Below, piece after piece: positions 4,242 through 6,533 of a stretch of DNA of 6,533 nt; within the stretch, counting starts at the first letter, position 1; each line of letters begins with the position of its first letter. The translations under genes and the position numbers were made by a program. The notes beneath the pieces are model-generated. The model saw only the letters and a list, made by a program, of their open reading frames with translations, did not search any database and was not told the origin of the DNA. Origin of the DNA: Syntrophaceae bacterium UBA6255 (GTDB lineage Bacteria > Desulfobacterota > Syntrophia > Syntrophales > Smithellaceae); assembly GCA_002441205.1 (NCBI GenBank), contig DJVN01000120.1:1-6533 (forward strand), written 5' to 3'.

Positions 4242-5384
4242 CTATTTATCTGTTTTAATCTCCAACTTCTTCTTGTGGCGGTCGAGAGCAAGAGCGATAA
4301 GTTTGTCCAAAAGGTCGCTGTATTTCAAACCGGTGGCTGCCCAGAGTTTGGGATACATGCTGATGCTGGTGAAGCCGGGAATCGTATTTATTTCGTTCAG
4401 ATAGAATTTGTTTGTTTTCTTATCCAGAAAGAAATCCACCCGCGCCATGGAAGAACAGCCCAGCGCCATGTAGCCTTCGACGGCAATCTTTCTGATTTTA
4501 TCGGCAAGCGGCTTGCCAATCTCCGCCGGAATCTTTAATGCTGCTCCGTTGGGGTCAATATACTTGGCTTCATAGGAATAAAATTCATGACGGGGAATTA
4601 TTTCTCCCAAAACTGACGCAACGGGATTTTCATTCCCCAGAACGGCGCATTCAATCTCACGGCAATCAACGGCTTTTTCAATCATCACGCGAGTGTCGAA
4701 CTGAAAGGCAAAATTCATCGCATTCGCAAGCATTTTTTCTTTCTTTACCTTCTTCACCCCCACGGAAGAACCGGCACAAACAGGCTTGACAAAAAGCGGC
4801 AGGCCTAGTTTTTCCAGAGCATCTTTCATGATAATTTTCGCGTTAGCGTTCTCCTGCCAGCTTTGTTTATTTATGGTTACAGAAGGAACAATGGGTATGC
4901 CCGACTGATTAAGCAGTCTTTTGGCAATATCTTTATCCATACCGACCGCCGAACCAATAACATCGGCTCCTACATACGGCACCATCGCCAGCTCCAGCAG
5001 CCCCTGTAGCGTGCCGTCCTCACAGAACGTTCCGTGAATTACAGGGAAAACAACATCCACAACCACTTCTTTGTTTTTATTCTTAATGTCGTAAATATGC
5101 AGTTTGTTTTTCTGCTCGAAATGATTGACCAGCCACATGCCGCTTTTTTTCAAAGCCATTTTCCGGCCAAAATCCTTATCGGGAACAATTTCCGGTTTTT
5201 CCTGCACATACCAGCGGCCGTCCCTGTCAATGCCGATGGCCGTTACATTGTATTTATTCCGGTCCAGTGCGGCAACCACCGAGGCGGCGGAGCAAAGCGA
5301 AACGTCATGCTCACCCGACCTCCCACCATATAAAACGCCAATCCTCAGTTTTGCTTTGTTTTTCGATATAGTATTGCCAGCCAT
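4242..5384 (-). CDS. ddl: D-alanine--D-alanine ligase
   Basis: This 380-aa cytoplasmic ATP-grasp enzyme joins two D-Ala to make the dipeptide for peptidoglycan precursors. The N-domain has GGRSGEHDVSL (Gly20-Leu30; E25 is the conserved substrate-side Glu) and HGTFCEDGTLQG (117-128). The ATP-grasp part has FVKP (K200), AGSSVG (204-209), an omega loop FYSYEAKY (268-275), D317 and NEINTIPGF (330-338) for metal and phosphate binding. The Lys-Tyr pair of the omega loop (K274, Y275) is the D-Ala-D-Ala form; the VanA-type D-lactate enzymes differ there. The start ATG at 5384 is preferred because AAGGA (5394-5390) is 5 nt upstream; the ATG at 5390 would touch it. It is convergent with the ferritin-like gene and divergent from the exoprotein gene, so it is probably transcribed alone. 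No convincing promoter was found. Confidence 0.95.
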   Translation of the reverse strand: MAGNTISKNKAKLRIGVLYGGRSGEHDVSLCSAASVVAALDRNKYNVTAIGIDRDGRWYVQEKPEIVPDKDFGRKMALKKSGMWLVNHFEQKNKLHIYDIKNKNKEVVVDVVFPVIHGTFCEDGTLQGLLELAMVPYVGADVIGSAVGMDKDIAKRLLNQSGIPIVPSVTINKQSWQENANAKIIMKDALEKLGLPLFVKPVCAGSSVGVKKVKKEKMLANAMNFAFQFDTRVMIEKAVDCREIECAVLGNENPVASVLGEIIPRHEFYSYEAKYIDPNGAALKIPAEIGKPLADKIRKIAVEGYMALGCSSMARVDFFLDKKTNKFYLNEINTIPGFTSISMYPKLWAATGLKYSDLLDKLIALALDRHKKKLEIKTDK

Positions 5385-5488
5385 ATGCATCCTTATAATT
5401 ATTGGTTTCTTAATTTTAGTTTTGGATTTCTTAACATAACTTTCTTAAATTGTCACTTTATCGTAATGAGAAGCAACTTCGGGTACGG

Positions 5489-5505
5489 CTTACCATTTCG
5501 GTAAG
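5489..5505. repeat. Perfect hairpin CTTACC/GGTAAG
   Basis: CTTACC (5489-5494) and GGTAAG (5500-5505) pair around ATTTC. An alternative pairing, ATTTCG (5495-5500) with CGAAAT (5508-5513), overlaps it. A smaller GAAG-CAA-CTTC palindrome lies just left (5470-5480). No gene was found in 5391-5540; it is AT-rich DNA upstream of ddl plus these palindromes. Confidence 0.35.
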
Positions 5506-5529
5506 GACGAAATTCCGGCTTTCAATTCG

Positions 5530-5555
5530 AAATAACAAAACCCCTCTTTCGAGGG
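5530..5555 (-). terminator. Terminator-like hairpin, best read on the minus strand
   Basis: GAGGG (5551-5555) and CCCTC (5542-5546) form a 5-bp stem that on the minus strand has a GAAA tetraloop and is followed by GTTTTGTTATT. It would stop leftward transcripts before they reach ddl, shielding the ligase gene from antisense or read-through of the exoprotein leader region. The stem is short; on the plus strand the tail is A-rich and then T-rich, so orientation is uncertain. Confidence 0.35.
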
Positions 5556-5616
5556 ATTGAAAAATTTTTCTGTCTTTATTAAGATCTTCGCCGGAGGTAA
5601 TCAGGGGCATTTTTAC

Positions 5617-5645
5617 TTGAAATTAATAATTAAATTTCCTATTAT
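5617..5645 (+). promoter_or_regulatory. Promoter of the exoprotein gene
   Basis: TTGAAA (5617-5622; 5 of 6) and TATTAT (5640-5645; 5 of 6) are spaced by exactly 17 nt, the best sigma70 match in the ddl-exoprotein gap. The start would be near 5652, giving a leader of about 260 nt before the ATG at 5914. Closer to the gene, TTGTAT (5856-5861) and TAGGAT (5881-5886) are a much poorer pair with 19-nt spacing. Confidence 0.5.
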
Positions 5646-5690
5646 ACCCTACATGACATTATTCATGGAGACCATTTGATACCCGGCCTT

Positions 5691-5729
5691 CAATATTTTC
5701 GGCAATCATTGTTATTACCGAAAATATTG
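5691..5729. repeat. Perfect 12-bp inverted repeat in the exoprotein leader
   Basis: CAATATTTTCGG (5691-5702) is the exact reverse complement of CCGAAAATATTG (5718-5729). Inside, after one mismatch, AAT (5704-5706) pairs with ATT (5714-5716), leaving a 7-nt loop. It lies about 40 nt after the predicted start and 185 nt before the ATG. No T-tract follows, so it is either a DNA-level operator or an RNA stem-loop in the leader. Confidence 0.55.
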
Positions 5730-5739
5730 TCATAGTCGC

Positions 5740-5773
5740 CTCTTTCGCGTCGGCGGGAAAAGTCCGACAAGAG
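5740..5773 (+). promoter_or_regulatory. Second stem-loop in the exoprotein leader
   Basis: CTCTT (5740-5744) pairs with AAGAG (5769-5773). After a 4-nt left-side bulge, GTCGG (5749-5753) pairs with CCGAC (5764-5768) around a 10-nt loop rich in G and A. Downstream, AAGCAGTAC occurs twice (5779-5787, 5805-5813). The stretch from 5814 to 5900 is AT-rich with no further structure seen. It does not match a c-di-GMP or other riboswitch that I can recognise. Confidence 0.3.
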
Positions 5774-5913
5774 ACAAAAAGCAGTACAAGAAAATAAACA
5801 CCCGAAGCAGTACCGAAAACTTGTGTGATTAACGAAGTAAGGAAAGGCAGTCGTATTGTATTATAAATTTCATTAATAAATAGGATAGCATCAACCAATC
5901 ATGAGGTCTTGAA

Positions 5914-6533
5914 ATGAACAAAGTTTATCGGTTCATCCGGTCGGTGATGAAAGAGCAGCGGATTTCCTCTTTTAACAAAAAAATTAATAGAAGCAACTTT
6001 GCCGCGGTTTTTATGGTTATCATTATAGCATCTTTTTTGTCGCTATCCGGAACAGCCTCAGCCCTGAATGTAAACGCTTTGCCCACCAAAGGAAAAATAA
6101 CCTATGGCAAGGGCAACATCTCCACCTACGGAAACAAAATGACCGTGAAACAGTCTAGCCAGAAGATGATTGCGAACTGGAAAACCTTCAACATCGGCGC
6201 CAATGCCAACGTCACCTTCAAACAACCCAATTCAGACGCGGTAGCCCTGAACAGAATCAATGACCAGAATCCCAGCCTGATATTAGGCTCACTCCGTGCC
6301 AACGGCAATATTTTTCTTATCAATCCATCCGGAATTGTTTTCGGCGAGGGTTCACAAATCAACGTTGGCGGTCTGGTAGCCTCCTCATTGAAAATGAGCG
6401 ATAGAGACTTTCGGCGGGGCAGATATAAATTTACCAATAATGGCCATGCCGGCAGTGTTATCAATCAGGGCAACATCAACGTCGGCAAGGGCGGTGTCGT
6501 CGCCTTAATTGCTCCCGGCGTAATCAATGAAGG
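5914..6533 (+). CDS. TpsA-type exoprotein with filamentous haemagglutinin N-terminal domain (3' truncated by window)
   Basis: The frame is open from the ATG at 5914 through the window end (206 full codons), so this is only the N-terminus of a probably much larger protein. A long signal region (1-50) starts MNKVYRFIRS, similar to the extended signal peptides of large secreted proteins. It has a basic stretch, a hydrophobic core (29-44) and a likely cleavage after TASA (50). The TPS/haemagglutination domain follows (about 52-207) with SSQKMIANWKTFNIG (81-95), NRI (113-115) and GNIFLINPSGIVFGEGSQIN (131-150), then GGLVASSL. Such proteins cross the outer membrane through a TpsB/FhaC-type pore and fold into beta-helices used in adhesion, contact toxicity or haemolysis. 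GAGG (5903-5906) is 7 nt before the ATG. The partner transporter is not in the window; the NPNG motif reads NPSG here. Confidence 0.88.
   Translation, partial: MNKVYRFIRSVMKEQRISSFNKKINRSNFAAVFMVIIIASFLSLSGTASALNVNALPTKGKITYGKGNISTYGNKMTVKQSSQKMIANWKTFNIGANANVTFKQPNSDAVALNRINDQNPSLILGSLRANGNIFLINPSGIVFGEGSQINVGGLVASSLKMSDRDFRRGRYKFTNNGHAGSVINQGNINVGKGGVVALIAPGVINE

Noticed and set aside
4153..4789. Plus-strand frames (83-87 codons) opposite ddl
   Set aside because: They are antisense to a clear D-Ala-D-Ala ligase with all family motifs and show no motif of their own.
5659..5898. 79-codon minus-strand frame with hydrophobic segments
   Set aside because: It begins only with TTG, has no ribosome site, and its middle is the 12-bp inverted repeat. 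It covers the predicted exoprotein promoter-to-gene leader, so it is better explained as non-coding.

Overview
The window reads as a chromosomal segment of an anaerobic deltaproteobacterium-like organism (Desulfobacterota; the Syntrophales, such as Smithella or Syntrophus, would fit). This is inferred from the gene content (diadenylate cyclase fused to YbbR domains, a rubrerythrin-type ferritin-like protein, a two-partner secretion exoprotein, a small Cys-rich protein) and from repeat-rich, moderate-GC intergenic DNA. No rRNA, tRNA, CRISPR array or transposase gene is visible.

Left edge (1-660), mostly regulatory. A leftward promoter (TTGACA-N17-TATATG, 82-110) leads into a short reading frame that leaves the window. 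It begins MKTMMKTLNLNNWWWWNLK, with four consecutive Trp codons, which is the hallmark of a transcription-attenuation leader peptide. A tryptophan-related operon probably lies just outside the window. Next come a palindromic repeat (122-177), further small repeats, a probable 64-aa Cys-rich protein on the minus strand (286-480), and two back-to-back promoters (minus 487-516, plus 535-562).

Centre (659-3830), plus strand. A membrane diadenylate cyclase/YbbR fusion (659-2116) and a CorA-type Mg2+ transporter (2128-3189) lie 11 bp apart and form a likely two-gene operon ended by a hairpin at 3197-3232. A ferritin-like diiron protein (3299-3775) follows, with its own promoter and a strong terminator at 3804-3829.

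The 3776-4241 gap holds the terminator, a promoter-like pair, a second copy of the palindromic repeat (3931-3986), a cluster of small hairpins and a possible decayed coding fragment. The two copies of the 56-bp repeat have identical ends and the same GC-GNA-GC hairpin core, but unrelated stem arms that still base-pair. This is the most distinctive unexplained structure in the window.

Right part (4242-6533). The minus strand carries D-alanine--D-alanine ligase (4242-5384). Divergent from it is the start of a TpsA/filamentous-haemagglutinin-type exoprotein (5914 to the window end). That gene lies behind a good promoter (5617-5645) and a roughly 260-nt leader containing a perfect 12-bp inverted repeat (5691-5729).

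Functionally, the cyclase fusion (c-di-AMP, linked elsewhere to envelope and osmotic homeostasis), CorA and Ddl suggest an envelope/ion-homeostasis neighbourhood. Only the cyclase and CorA look co-transcribed.
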